A DNA stretch of 64,000 nt from Salipaludibacillus keqinensis. Lineage in GTDB: Bacteria > Bacillota > Bacilli > Bacillales > Salisediminibacteriaceae. The stretch covers positions 868,001 through 932,000 of the forward strand of contig NZ_PDOD01000002.1 of NCBI RefSeq assembly GCF_003226325.1, written 5' to 3'. The notes under the pieces were generated by a model that was given only the letters and a program-made list of their open reading frames with translations, made no database searches and had not been told where the DNA came from. Position 1 is the first letter of the stretch. Every line of letters starts with the position of its first letter. Below, piece after piece: positions 8,766 through 19,181 of the stretch. The translations under genes were made by a program, and so were the position numbers.

Positions 8766-10469
8766 TTATGAATTAGACACAAGCAAATTTTCTTGTTCTT
8801 TTATTTTCTCTATTGCGTTAGGGTCTACCGATTCCACTGCGTCGGTGGCCATTTCCAAAGCTTCTTCGTATAAGTATCTTCTAAAACGATCTTCCGCTTG
8901 CAGTAGCTTGATATTCACTTGGTCATGATGTCTTCGATAGCGATTTCCGTATTTAATGACAGCTTCAGCTAACTTTGCTTGATCAATTGTCTTTGTTAAT
9001 TTCAACATGCATTCATCCACGTGCTCTCTCGCTTTTTCCACTTTGTGATTTACTTCGTTCATAGAAATAGGAATTTGTTTTAGCTTGTATGAAGCCTCAT
9101 AGAGATTCTTTTCGGCTTCATCTAATTGAAAGATGATATTCTCGGGTACTCCCGGAATATTATGCTTCCTTAAATTTTTCTGACCTTGTAAAAGAGTGGT
9201 TTTAAGTTCACTGATCGCTTCTTCTGCTTTTCTTTCATCGCTTCTTAAGTGGTTTAGGTTTTCTTTTGTCTCCTGAACTTCATTTTCAACGTTCTCCAGT
9301 TCTGCGACAAAATCCTGAGTCATTTTCCTTAATGTAGTAAACGATTGTTTGTTCTCTTCAGAAGCATCCTCAATAACTGCATATTGGTTAGTAAGTTCCT
9401 TTATTTGTTTTTCAATTTTCAGTTGTTGTTCATCGTGAGCTTCATTAAGCTGATAATTTAGCTTAATTGTTTCTGTTTCAGCACGGAGCGCTTGAAATAA
9501 ACTTGGAAGCTCATACAATCTTTCCCTTAAAACAGGCAATTCTTTCTCAACAAAATTTCTTGAGAGAACTTCATGTTCTAGTTTCTCATAAATATCGTTG
9601 ATTTCCTGTTCAATACTTTCTATCGGTTGAGCAGCCTCATCCAATTTCAAATGCTCTAATAATGGCAAAGAATCTTTAAGGCGTCGCTTCATATCCTCTG
9701 TTAGCCATCCAAATGAAAAGTGATGAAGAGCATATCCGTTTTGTTGCATTTCCTCTAAACCATTCTCTAACTCCTCTAATTGTTTAGGCAAATCTTTTTC
9801 AATCTTCACCAAATATTGCGGAATAAGATCAATCATACGATCATAATCTTCAAGAAATGATTGAATGGTCAACAGAGTCTCTCTTGCTTGAAAGTAATTC
9901 CCTTCTTCTGTTTGTTCTTCAAAAGAAGAAAACATATCCTGTAAACCTTGCATTTTTTGTTCTAATACACTTCCCGCTTGACCTAGCGTCCCTTTTTGTA
10001 CCCATAGTTTTTTCTTCGTTTCATCAAATTCATCTTTTACTATATGGATATCTTGACGATTCTGTTCTTCACTATGTACTAGTTGATCCACTTCTTCTAC
10101 CATGTCATTCATTTGCTGCTCTACTGCCTCTAATTCTTCATCTACCAATTTTATATTTTGTTTCGCCTTATTAAATCGATATTTGTTGGCAAACTCCTCA
10201 ATGTCGAAAAGCTTCTCTTCCATATTTGGCAATTGCACCGTCACTATGTGATCCCACTCTTCTCGCCATTGTTCAAATCTTTCCTCTGTTTCTCCTAACA
10301 TCTTTAGTCCTTTAATTTTGGACAATTCTTCTGTAATGGGTTCATTCATTAATTGGAGTTTTTTGTTTTCCAAGCGGTCTACCTCGTTGAAAACCCTTTT
10401 CCTTGACCATGCCCCATAGATAATAATAAATAGAAACAGAAGTATAAAACCATAAATGATATATAACAT
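8766..10469 (-). CDS. ezrA: Septation ring formation regulator EzrA
   Basis: Membrane-anchored negative regulator of FtsZ ring assembly that also joins the divisome. The 567 residues begin with one transmembrane helix (MLYIIYGFILLFLFIIIYG), followed by long heptad-rich coiled coil, the spectrin-like repeats of the family. The B. subtilis protein is of almost the same length. It is followed after 25 nt by a small acidic membrane protein and precedes divergent hisJ, the normal Bacillus neighbour. Confidence 0.95.
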   Translation of the reverse strand: MLYIIYGFILLFLFIIIYGAWSRKRVFNEVDRLENKKLQLMNEPITEELSKIKGLKMLGETEERFEQWREEWDHIVTVQLPNMEEKLFDIEEFANKYRFNKAKQNIKLVDEELEAVEQQMNDMVEEVDQLVHSEEQNRQDIHIVKDEFDETKKKLWVQKGTLGQAGSVLEQKMQGLQDMFSSFEEQTEEGNYFQARETLLTIQSFLEDYDRMIDLIPQYLVKIEKDLPKQLEELENGLEEMQQNGYALHHFSFGWLTEDMKRRLKDSLPLLEHLKLDEAAQPIESIEQEINDIYEKLEHEVLSRNFVEKELPVLRERLYELPSLFQALRAETETIKLNYQLNEAHDEQQLKIEKQIKELTNQYAVIEDASEENKQSFTTLRKMTQDFVAELENVENEVQETKENLNHLRSDERKAEEAISELKTTLLQGQKNLRKHNIPGVPENIIFQLDEAEKNLYEASYKLKQIPISMNEVNHKVEKAREHVDECMLKLTKTIDQAKLAEAVIKYGNRYRRHHDQVNIKLLQAEDRFRRYLYEEALEMATDAVESVDPNAIEKIKEQENLLVSNS

Positions 10470-10563
10470 TATGAGGCCTCCTCTACCTGCTACACTGCTG
10501 ATTATGATAATCCACCGATAAAAATTATGTTACAATATACCCGATTCAAAGAATTATTAAACG

Positions 10564-10593
10564 TTTAAAAAGAATACTCCTATTCTTTTTAAA
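10564..10593. repeat. AT-rich 12-bp inverted repeat between ezrA and hisJ
   Basis: TTTAAAAAGAAT at 10564-10575 pairs perfectly with ATTCTTTTTAAA at 10582-10593 around a 6-nt loop. It sits in the 281-bp divergent spacer between ezrA and hisJ. It could be an operator or a hairpin in one of the leaders. No other confident signal was read in this spacer. Confidence 0.6.
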
Positions 10594-10750
10594 TCATCTC
10601 CATCAAGAAACAATAATTATGAAATGAACTCAATTAATTCAATTTTTTACAAATATTCTCTAAGATGATTAAATACCCCCTTTATCATACCATGGAAATG
10701 TCACTTTTGGTCGGATTTATTCATGTTTTTTGCAGATAATTTAGAAAGGA

Positions 10751-11563
10751 ATGGTTTCATTGATTACCCACGATAAGCACATTCATACGCAATTTTGCCC
10801 CCATGGGTCTAAGGATTCCATGTTTCAGTACGTAGAGAGGGCATTAGAACTCGGAATGTCTTCCATCTCATTTACAGAACATGCTCCTTTACCTGAAGGA
10901 TTTACAGATCCCGTCCCTCAACTAGATAGCGCCATGTCAAAGGAAATATTGCCGCAATATATTGAGAAATGCCAACAAATAAAAGAAAGATTTATTGGTC
11001 AAATTGAAATAAATATTGGGCTAGAAGTGGATTACGTTGCAGGCTACGAAAAGGAGACAAGAAATTTTTTAAACACGTGGGGCCCTGAGCTTGATGACAG
11101 CATTTTGTCTGTTCATTTTTTGAAACCTGTGGGCGGTGCTTATGTTTGTTTAGATTATGATGCAAATGCTTTTCAAGACCTTGTTCGACAATGTGGTTCT
11201 TTAAAAAAGGTTTATGAACTCTATTTTGCCACATTGCATTCGGCCATTTCTTCTGATTTAGGAAGTTTCACACCTAATCGTATTGGACATATTTCACTTG
11301 TACGAAAGTTTCAAAAACTATTCCCGAGAGAGTTTGATGATTCCTCTATGCTTAACGAAACATTACAATTACTAAAAAAACACGATAAAGCAATGGATGT
11401 GAACGTTGCAGGGTTAGTCAAAGAATTTTGCAAGGAAATCTATCCGCCGGTTCCCTGGATCGAAAAAGCAAAAAATATGAACATCCCCTTATATTATGGG
11501 TCTGATGCCCACTCTGCTAAGCAACTTGGCCAAAACCGACACATGGTCGAAACCTTGCTCTAA
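10751..11563 (+). CDS. hisJ: Histidinol-phosphatase, PHP family
   Basis: Dephosphorylates L-histidinol phosphate, the second-last stage of histidine synthesis. The PHP metal site begins with HDKHIHTQFCPHG near residues 7-19; further ligands lie in FTEHAP and near the end in YGSDAHS. The 270 residues match HisJ of B. subtilis, which is also separate from the his operon and beside ezrA. ATG at 10751 follows AGAAAGGA. The last four bases overlap the end of convergent refZ. Confidence 0.92.
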   Translation: MVSLITHDKHIHTQFCPHGSKDSMFQYVERALELGMSSISFTEHAPLPEGFTDPVPQLDSAMSKEILPQYIEKCQQIKERFIGQIEINIGLEVDYVAGYEKETRNFLNTWGPELDDSILSVHFLKPVGGAYVCLDYDANAFQDLVRQCGSLKKVYELYFATLHSAISSDLGSFTPNRIGHISLVRKFQKLFPREFDDSSMLNETLQLLKKHDKAMDVNVAGLVKEFCKEIYPPVPWIEKAKNMNIPLYYGSDAHSAKQLGQNRHMVETLL

Positions 11564-12213
11564 CGTTTTACAGCTTCTTCTGGTCTAGTTGAGGCTGTAA
11601 CTGTATCTTTAAAGTGGATCGACACCCACTCACATAATTCAGAGAAATACTGATCCAAAAAGTGGTTTTCGTGAGGCATAAGGTGATACACTTCCCTAAT
11701 ATATTGAGGATGTAAAAATGGCATAGTCAACATCCCACGTAGCTGAAGAACAAAATACTCATTAGGCTTTGTATCCATTTCGCCTCTCTCATAAGCGATC
11801 TTCAATAAGGTATGATATAAGTGTTTCTCTTTAGTCAAATAGGATGACATTAATTCTCTAACTAACGTAGTATCTAACGTGATTTCCCTATGAACAAACC
11901 TAGCAAGTCCATGATGTTTTTGCTGGTACAGCATCACGTCCCAAATCGCTTTTAATAGGCTGTCAAATACTAGTTCATTATTTTCTTCAACGCGGAGAGC
12001 TTGTTTTTCAATGGCTGATACATATCCTTCTAAAAATTTAGTCATTAAATGCTCTAATAATCCTTGTTTACTGCCAAAGTAATATGAAATTAACGCAACA
12101 TTAGCTTCTGCTTTTGTTGCAATATCCCTAACGGAAGCTCCTGTAAAGCCTTTGACATTAAAAAGTTCTATCGCTGCTTCTATAACCTTTTCTTTTGAGG
12201 CTTTTTTCTCCAT
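11560..12213 (-). CDS. refZ: TetR-family regulator of FtsZ, RefZ
   Basis: In B. subtilis RefZ binds sites near the origin and inhibits FtsZ assembly to help place the polar septum at sporulation. The 217-residue protein has a TetR helix-turn-helix at about residues 20-45 (GASVRDIATKAEANVALISYYF) and a helical C-terminal domain. ATG at 12213 is chosen over an upstream in-frame start because GGGAGGGG stands just before it. It ends tail to tail with hisJ, overlapping by four bases. A sigma-H promoter lies upstream, as expected for an early sporulation gene. Confidence 0.9.
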   Translation of the reverse strand: MEKKASKEKVIEAAIELFNVKGFTGASVRDIATKAEANVALISYYFGSKQGLLEHLMTKFLEGYVSAIEKQALRVEENNELVFDSLLKAIWDVMLYQQKHHGLARFVHREITLDTTLVRELMSSYLTKEKHLYHTLLKIAYERGEMDTKPNEYFVLQLRGMLTMPFLHPQYIREVYHLMPHENHFLDQYFSELCEWVSIHFKDTVTASTRPEEAVKR

Positions 12214-12268
12214 CGAATCCCCTCCCCCCGACTTTCGCAGAATCATTCAAATAAGACTCCTATCTTCA

Positions 12269-12298
12269 TTATTCACTGAAAGAGGAGTGATTTCCTGC
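12269..12298 (-). promoter_or_regulatory. Sigma-H promoter of refZ
   Basis: Read on the minus strand: GCAGGAAAT, 12 nt, AGTGAATAA. This fits the sigma-H pattern RnAGGAwww-N11/12-RnnGAATww at every fixed base. refZ is sigma-H dependent in B. subtilis. Confidence 0.78.
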
Positions 12299-12309
12299 CT
12301 AAATCACTC
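12285..12309. promoter_or_regulatory. Perfect 9-bp inverted repeat over the refZ -35 element
   Basis: GAGTGATTT at 12285-12293 and AAATCACTC at 12301-12309, 7-nt spacer. The spacer and inner arm cover most of the sigma-H -35 of refZ, so a bound dimer would block it. It lies between divergent refZ and ytsP. Possible operator; the binding protein is unknown, with RefZ itself one candidate. Confidence 0.5.
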
Positions 12310-12384
12310 AACAAAGTGTATTTATTTATTCATTATGATCTCTATGGTATACTTTGCAAAAATGTTTATGAAAGGGTGAGTACT

Positions 12385-12864
12385 TTGTTCCAGCCTGAAA
12401 CAAAAAAAGACACACTGCAAGAAAAATATCTTCTCCTCTCTAAACAATTAGAAGCCTTATTAGATGGCGAGGAAGATCAGATAGCAAATTTGAGCAATGC
12501 CTCGGCTCTTTTAAACCAGTTTCTCCAAGACGTGAACTGGGTAGGCTTTTATTTATGGAAAAATGGAGAATTAGTTCTTGGTCCTTTCCAAGGGTTACCG
12601 GCTTGTGTGAACATCGCTCACGGTAAAGGAGTATGTGGGACTGCAGCAAAAGAGCAAAAGACATTAATAGTCGACGATGTTCATTTATTCCCTGGACATA
12701 TTGCTTGTGATTCTGCCTCTAATTCAGAAATTGTTATTCCAATAATGAAAGATGGATCATTGTTCGGAGTTCTTGATATTGATAGCCCTCAGAAATCTCG
12801 CTTCAATGAACAAGATCAAGACGGTCTTGAACGATTTGTTCAAACGCTTGTGAAACACTTGTAG
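12385..12864 (+). CDS. ytsP: Free methionine-(R)-sulfoxide reductase, GAF domain (YtsP)
   Basis: Reduces free methionine-R-sulfoxide in the cytosol. The 159-residue protein is a single GAF domain with the fRMsr blocks VNWVGFY, GPFQG, GKGVCGTAA and HIACDSASNSEIVIP; the cysteines in GVCG and HIACD are two of those used in catalysis. The start is taken as TTG at 12385, seven bases after AGGGTG, because this gives the same N-terminal length as B. subtilis YtsP. An in-frame ATG at 12316 is possible but has no ribosome site. The gene is divergent from refZ. Confidence 0.88.
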   Translation: MFQPETKKDTLQEKYLLLSKQLEALLDGEEDQIANLSNASALLNQFLQDVNWVGFYLWKNGELVLGPFQGLPACVNIAHGKGVCGTAAKEQKTLIVDDVHLFPGHIACDSASNSEIVIPIMKDGSLFGVLDIDSPQKSRFNEQDQDGLERFVQTLVKHL

Positions 12865-12903
12865 TATTGCACACTTTTAAATAAGAGCCTCATTAATATA
12901 CTT

Positions 12904-12935
12904 AAAAGAGCACTTGCAGTTGCATGTGCTTTTTT
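12904..12935 (+). terminator. Terminator of ytsP
   Basis: AAAAGAGCAC at 12904-12913 pairs, with one G-T wobble, with GTGCTTTTTT at 12926-12935. Confidence 0.65.
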
Positions 12936-13009
12936 AACCTAGAAGAGAATAGTTCTTGCTGTTCATGAAAAACCATCACTTTAATTCATTGGTAGTTTTC
13001 GATCATCAC

Positions 13010-13037
13010 TTGACTTTAACCTGAAATAATTATACAC
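13010..13037 (+). promoter_or_regulatory. Promoter of rpsD
   Basis: TTGACT at 13010-13015 and TATACA at 13032-13037, spacer 16 nt. It would start a leader of roughly 180 nt before rpsD. Confidence 0.55.
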
Positions 13038-13084
13038 TGTACGTTGTGCAAATAAGACAGCCAATGTAAACGTCATGTAGTTCA

Positions 13085-13195
13085 TTTCATTCCCGCTAAA
13101 TGCGAGGGGTATTGTGTAACCTCTAGCTGTCGAGGCGAAGATGCCTAAAATGAAATGTCTAGGTGCGCGGGATTACTACTGTTAATTATTTCACG
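13085..13195 (+). ncRNA. Structured leader of rpsD, probable S4 autoregulatory element
   Basis: The leader holds nested pairings: TCATTTCAT with ATGAAATG, ATTCCCGC with GCGGGATT further out, an inner GAGG/CCTC hairpin and a GGC/GCC hairpin, and it ends just before the rpsD ribosome site. In B. subtilis ribosomal protein S4 represses its own monocistronic gene through a structured leader. The assignment rests on position and pairing, not on a covariance search. Confidence 0.65.
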
Positions 13196-13225
13196 AAATC
13201 TTATATTTTAAAGGAGGAGCTATTT

Positions 13226-13828
13226 ATGGCTCGCTATACTGGACCAACATGGAAGCTTTCCCGTCGTCTTGGAATTTCTCTAAGCGGAACTGGAAAAGAG
13301 CTTCAAAAACGCCCTTACGGACCTGGACAACACGGTCCCAACTCAAGAAGAAAGTTAACAGAATACGGAATTCAGCTTCAAGAGAAGCAGAAACTTCGTC
13401 ACATGTATGGCATGAACGAACGCCAATTCAGCCGTATGTTCGAACAAGCTGGTAAGCAATCTGGTATTCACGGTGAAAACTTCATGATTCTTTTAGAATC
13501 ACGTCTCGATAACATCGTTTACCGATTAGGTCTTGCTCGTACTCGTGCACAAGCTCGTCAATTAGTTAACCACGGTCACGTAACGGTCGATGGCGGACGC
13601 GTTGACATCCCATCTTATCGTGTACGTCCTGGTCAAACGATCGGACTTCGGGAAAAGTCAGTTAACCTTGACATCGTAAAAGAAGCACTAGAAGTTAACA
13701 ACTTCACGCCAGCATACGTTGAATTTGATGCAGAAAAAGTTGAAGGAAAGTACACTCGTTTACCTGAGCGTTCAGAACTTCCTGCTGAAATCAACGAACA
13801 ACTTATTGTTGAGTGGTATTCACGTTAA
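13226..13828 (+). CDS. rpsD: 30S ribosomal protein S4
   Basis: Primary 16S rRNA-binding protein that starts assembly of the 30S body. The 200-residue length and [16 protein letters not shown] start are typical of Bacillus. The S4 RNA-binding fold is at about residues 91-155 ([20 protein letters not shown]). ATG at 13226 has a perfect AAGGAGG; an in-frame start 63 bases upstream lies inside the leader. It is monocistronic, flanked by a structured leader and a strong terminator, as in B. subtilis where S4 regulates itself. It is convergent with tyrS. Confidence 0.97.
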   Translation: MARYTGPTWKLSRRLGISLSGTGKELQKRPYGPGQHGPNSRRKLTEYGIQLQEKQKLRHMYGMNERQFSRMFEQAGKQSGIHGENFMILLESRLDNIVYRLGLARTRAQARQLVNHGHVTVDGGRVDIPSYRVRPGQTIGLREKSVNLDIVKEALEVNNFTPAYVEFDAEKVEGKYTRLPERSELPAEINEQLIVEWYSR

Positions 13829-13834
13829 TAACAG

Positions 13835-13862
13835 AAAACACAGCCATCTGGCTGTGTTTTTT
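13835..13862 (+). terminator. Terminator of rpsD
   Basis: AAAACACAGCC at 13835-13845 and GGCTGTGTTTT at 13850-13860 with a 4-nt loop, followed by more T residues. Confidence 0.9.
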
Positions 13863-13963
13863 TGTCTTTTAAAGGGGTGGGTGTGTGCTATAACTCCTTA
13901 TCCAAGCGCGATCCCACTCTTGTCCGGCACTTTAGAATTCCTCCTTCACATTTTTCACAAAAA

Positions 13964-13990
13964 AATACCCTAGTCATGGACCAGGGTATT
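13964..13990 (-). terminator. Terminator of tyrS
   Basis: AATACCCT and AGGGTATT enclose a second GTC/GAC pairing with one mismatch between. On the minus strand a run of seven T residues follows. Confidence 0.8.
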
Positions 13991-13995
13991 CCAAC

Positions 13996-15520
<1,525 letters not shown>

Positions 15521-15543
15521 TTTTTCATTTATATATTTTATAT

Positions 15544-15572
15544 TTTTATCATAAAGGCAGATTCATTGTCAA
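15544..15572 (-). promoter_or_regulatory. Promoter of the tyrS T-box transcript
   Basis: Minus-strand TTGACA (15567-15572) with ATAAAA 17 nt downstream, placed just before the T-box leader. Confidence 0.5.
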
Positions 15573-15622
15573 TATACAATCAATATTTATATCAATTATG
15601 CTATATGTATAAGGTGGGGATA

Positions 15623-15631
15623 TGCTATAAT
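15623..15631 (+). promoter_or_regulatory. Extended -10 promoter of the penicillin-binding protein gene
   Basis: TGCTATAAT is a perfect extended -10 element. No good -35 is seen. It lies 29 nt upstream of the start codon. Confidence 0.5.
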
Positions 15632-15659
15632 GTGAGTGACTTTTTAGGGGGTTTATTAT

Positions 15660-18600
15660 ATGAGTAACGAGAAATTTTCAATGAAAGAGTTCTTTAGTCG
15701 AAAAGAACCTAAATATGTAGTAAAAGGGGTTCGGATCACCTCTCAAGTTTTTTGGAATATATTCTTGATTTTTGCAACCATTGCTCTTATAACGATGTTT
15801 TTTGTAGGTGGCGCTGCTGCAGGCTATTTTGCGTCGTTAGTTCAAGATGAACCCATTCGCAGTTATGAGGACATGGAAAGAGACATTTATGATTATGAAG
15901 AAGCGACAGAAATTTATTTCGCTGACGATATTTATTTAGGCGATTTGCCAAGCCCTCTTGAAAGAAGAGAAGTTTCTTTAGATAACATTTCCGAGCATTT
16001 AGTCAATGCCGTAATTGCTACAGAAGATGAATACTTCTTTGAGCATGAAGGAATCGTACCTAAAGCATTGTTTAGAGCTGTCTTCCAAGACTTCTCCAAT
16101 GCAAGTACGCAAACCGGTGGAAGTACCTTGACACAACAACTAATTAAGAATCAAGTTTTGTCAAGCGACGTAACACACGATAGAAAAGCAGTTGAAATTT
16201 TACTTGCCATGCGCGCTGAGAATTTCTTCGAAAAAGATCAAATTCTTGAAGCTTACATGAACGTTGTTCCCTTTGGAAGAAACGCTAACGGAAGACAAGT
16301 AGCTGGTGCACAAGCAGCAGCTCAAGGCATTTTCGGTGTTGATGCTTCAGAATTGAACATCGCTCAAGGTGCATTTATAGCAGGGTTGCCACAAAGCCCC
16401 TTTGCTTACACCCCCTTCACTGGACAAGGAGAGGTCAAAGAAAGCTTTGATGCCGGATTAAATAGGATGAATACAGTTTTAAGCCGAATGAAGTCCAGAG
16501 GTTATATAACAGAGGAAGAATATCAAGAAGCGTTAAATTATGATATTCGTGAAAATTTAGCCGAGCCTCAGCCTCGGAGCTTCGATGAATATCCTTTTGT
16601 AATTAATGAAGCTAGAAGAAGAGCAGAAGAAAAAATCTTTGATTACTTACTAGAACAAGACGATGTGGATTTAGATGAAATTGAAGATGAAAACCGCAGA
16701 GCTTTACTCGTTACTCGCTATGAAGAAGAAGCTACACGCGCTATTCAAAGAGACGGTTTCAAAGTTCATACAACGATCAACAAAGAAATTTATGATGCCC
16801 AGCAAGAAGTTGTTGAGAACTTCGAACATTATGGACCTAATAGAACTGAAATATTAGAAGGTGAAGATGGTGAAGATGTAGAAGTTACTCGCATTGAAGA
16901 ACCCGGTTCTGTACTTTTAGACAATTCGACTGGTGCCGTAATCAGCTTTGTTGGCGGCCGTGATTTTGAACACCAAAACTTTAACCATGCAACCGCCGCT
17001 CATCGATCAACTGGATCGACGATGAAACCATTATTAACGTACGCAGTCGGTTTTGAAACAGGAGTTCTCCAGCCTGGGTTCATTACACCTGATACACCTT
17101 TTAACTATAACGATGATGAAGAACAACCTTTAAGTAACTTTGATAATGAATATCGAGGCTTAATGACAGCAAGGGAAGCACACGCTTCTTCAAGAAACGT
17201 CCCTGCGGTGAGAGAGTTTTTGAAGATTGATCATGATATTGCAAGAGAAGCATTAATTAACTATGGTTTTGGAGAATTCCTTGATGATGCAGAACCTTAT
17301 GCAAGTACCCCGTTAGGAACTGTCGACCTAACGGTAGAAGCAAATACATCTGCTTTTTCAACTTTTGGAAACAACGGAAATCGCAAAGAGCCATATATGA
17401 TTGATAGAATTGAAAATTCTGCTGGTGAAGTGATTTTTGAACATGAAGAAACAGAAACTGAAGTACTTTCTCCACAAACAGCTTATTTAATGATTGATAT
17501 CATGCGCGATGTATTAGTATCTGGAGGAACGGCTCCTCAATTACCTGATTTTCTTGATTTTGAAGCAGATTGGGCGGGGAAAACGGGGACCTCAAATGAA
17601 ATTATTGATGCTTGGTTTGTTGGGGTTAACCCAAATGTCACACAAAGCCTTTGGATAGGATACGATGACAGAAACCCTATTCAAGAAGAAGTGGATAACA
17701 TTCGTTACGGTCCTCGTACTCAAATGCTCTGGGCACAATTAGCCAATGCAGCTTATGAAATAGACCCTGACCTTATGGCGCCTTCAGAGGACTTTGAATC
17801 TCCAGGCGGGATTGTAAGCGAGACGGTCTGCGGGATCTCTGGCAAGCTTCCATCTGATTTGTGTGAAGAAGCAGGACTAGTCACAACAGACTTATTTAAT
17901 AAAGAGTTTGTTCCAACAGAGGAAGATGACAGTTTGGAAAGAGTTCAATATGTACGTGTGGACGACGGCATGTACAAAGCGTTGGATTCTACTCCAAGTG
18001 AATTTACCCGATCAGGGGTATCTGTTAAAGAAGAATACTTTGACTTTGCTGATGATGGCGATATTTCTGAGTACATCCCTGACGACTGGGATGACCTGAT
18101 CCCAGATCGAGATGCTCCAGACAATGGAAACACTCCAGGAAGATTGCAATCTGTGTCAGCATCAGGTGGCAGTATCTCATGGAACGAACATCCTGAAGGT
18201 GACGTTGTAGGGTATCGCGTATATTATGCTTCAAATGAAGGCGGAAGCTTCAGAGAGGTAGACAGCGTCCGTTGGGACGAAGACTATGACTATTCTGGCA
18301 GTAGTGGCGTTTATCACGTGACAGCCGTTGACGTAGCTGGACGCGAATCATCTCCAAGCAGTGACGTTACTCTGGGAAGTGTATCTTCTTCTGATGAAGA
18401 TGAGGAAGAATCTGAAGAAAGTCCTTCACCTGGTTCAGATGATAATAATGATGGTAGTGACGGTAATGATGAAGAAAACAATGATTCTAATAATGATGAA
18501 GGTTCTCAAGACGAAAACGATTCAAATAATGATAATAACGAAGCTACCCGAGAAGATGAAGACGAGGAAGAGAACAATAATAACGACGGCGGGAGCAACG

Positions 18601-19019
18601 ACTCAGACAACAGTAACAACAACGGCAATAACGATGGCGGGAGCAACAACTCCAGCAACAATAACAACAGTAACAATAACGATGGTGGCAGCAATAATTC
18701 CGGCAACAATAACAGCAGTAACAATAATGACGACGGGAGCAACAACTCTAGCAACAATAACAGCAGTAACAATAATGACGACGGGAGCAACAACTCTAGC
18801 AACAATAACAGCAGTAACAATAACGATGGCGGGAGCAACAACTCTAGCAACAATAACAACAGTAGCAATAACGATGGTGGTAGCAATAACTCAGAGAACA
18901 ATAACAGCGCTAGTAGTAATACGAACAACAATGATAGTAACAGCAACACGAATACTAGTGAGAACAACGGCACTAACAACAATAGCGGTAATGACGGTGA
19001 AGAAAATAATAACAGCTAA
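15660..19019 (+). CDS. Bifunctional class A penicillin-binding protein with repeat tail
   Basis: Polymerises and cross-links peptidoglycan. Order: short cytoplasmic part, membrane anchor (about residues 30-58), glycosyltransferase-51 domain with EDEYFFEHEG near 122, transpeptidase with the active serine in STMK at 453, an SRN motif near 513 and KTGTS near 641, a fibronectin-III-like domain (about 825-905), then a 200-residue acidic Asn/Ser/Asp/Gly tail. The tail is encoded in part by seven in-register 48-bp repeats. ATG at 15660 follows AGGGGG. It lies between tyrS and acuA, where B. subtilis carries acsA. It resembles PBP1A/2C proteins; the exact orthologue is not settled. Confidence 0.92.
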   Translation: MSNEKFSMKEFFSRKEPKYVVKGVRITSQVFWNIFLIFATIALITMFFVGGAAAGYFASLVQDEPIRSYEDMERDIYDYEEATEIYFADDIYLGDLPSPLERREVSLDNISEHLVNAVIATEDEYFFEHEGIVPKALFRAVFQDFSNASTQTGGSTLTQQLIKNQVLSSDVTHDRKAVEILLAMRAENFFEKDQILEAYMNVVPFGRNANGRQVAGAQAAAQGIFGVDASELNIAQGAFIAGLPQSPFAYTPFTGQGEVKESFDAGLNRMNTVLSRMKSRGYITEEEYQEALNYDIRENLAEPQPRSFDEYPFVINEARRRAEEKIFDYLLEQDDVDLDEIEDENRRALLVTRYEEEATRAIQRDGFKVHTTINKEIYDAQQEVVENFEHYGPNRTEILEGEDGEDVEVTRIEEPGSVLLDNSTGAVISFVGGRDFEHQNFNHATAAHRSTGSTMKPLLTYAVGFETGVLQPGFITPDTPFNYNDDEEQPLSNFDNEYRGLMTAREAHASSRNVPAVREFLKIDHDIAREALINYGFGEFLDDAEPYASTPLGTVDLTVEANTSAFSTFGNNGNRKEPYMIDRIENSAGEVIFEHEETETEVLSPQTAYLMIDIMRDVLVSGGTAPQLPDFLDFEADWAGKTGTSNEIIDAWFVGVNPNVTQSLWIGYDDRNPIQEEVDNIRYGPRTQMLWAQLANAAYEIDPDLMAPSEDFESPGGIVSETVCGISGKLPSDLCEEAGLVTTDLFNKEFVPTEEDDSLERVQYVRVDDGMYKALDSTPSEFTRSGVSVKEEYFDFADDGDISEYIPDDWDDLIPDRDAPDNGNTPGRLQSVSASGGSISWNEHPEGDVVGYRVYYASNEGGSFREVDSVRWDEDYDYSGSSGVYHVTAVDVAGRESSPSSDVTLGSVSSSDEDEEESEESPSPGSDDNNDGSDGNDEENNDSNNDEGSQDENDSNNDNNEATREDEDEEENNNNDGGSNDSDNSNNNGNNDGGSNNSSNNNNSNNNDGGSNNSGNNNSSNNNDDGSNNSSNNNSSNNNDDGSNNSSNNNSSNNNDGGSNNSSNNNNSSNNDGGSNNSENNNSASSNTNNNDSNSNTNTSENNGTNNNSGNDGEENNNS
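18585..18920 (+). repeat. 48-bp tandem coding repeat in the PBP tail
   Basis: Seven units start at 18585, 18633, 18681, 18729, 18777, 18825 and 18873, exactly 48 bp apart. Each encodes 16 residues of the form D[DG]GSNNSSNNNSSNNN. The third-base changes between units are few, and the first and last units are the most divergent, as expected for unequal exchange in the middle. Confidence 0.92.
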
Positions 19020-19031
19020 CTGCTACTTCAG

Positions 19032-19066
19032 ACAGGCAAGAGGAAATTCCTCTTGCCTGTTTTTTG
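19032..19066 (+). terminator. Terminator of the penicillin-binding protein gene
   Basis: ACAGGCAAGAGG pairs with CCTCTTGCCTGT and six T residues follow. It separates this gene from acuABC. Confidence 0.88.
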
Positions 19067-19181
19067 TCATTAATTAGCATTTTTTTCTCATAAAAGCAAC
19101 GTTTATGATATAGTTAAGACAAGGTCTTTTCTGACTATTAAGACAACATTTTTTTGCCAAATGGTTGAAGGTGGGGTGTCT

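Noticed and set aside
18585-18920. Regular 48-bp repeats as a CRISPR array
   Set aside because: There are no spacers: the units adjoin directly and encode an in-frame peptide repeat. No cas genes are near.
18506-18982. Leu-rich antisense reading frame of 158 codons over the PBP tail
   Set aside because: It is the reverse reading of the 48-bp Asn/Ser repeats. Repeats with a length divisible by three keep several frames open by themselves. No ribosome site is present.
18361-19077. Second plus-strand frame of 238 codons overlapping the PBP tail
   Set aside because: It is also a repeat artefact (Thr/Ile/Met-rich low complexity) and would overlap a well-supported gene.
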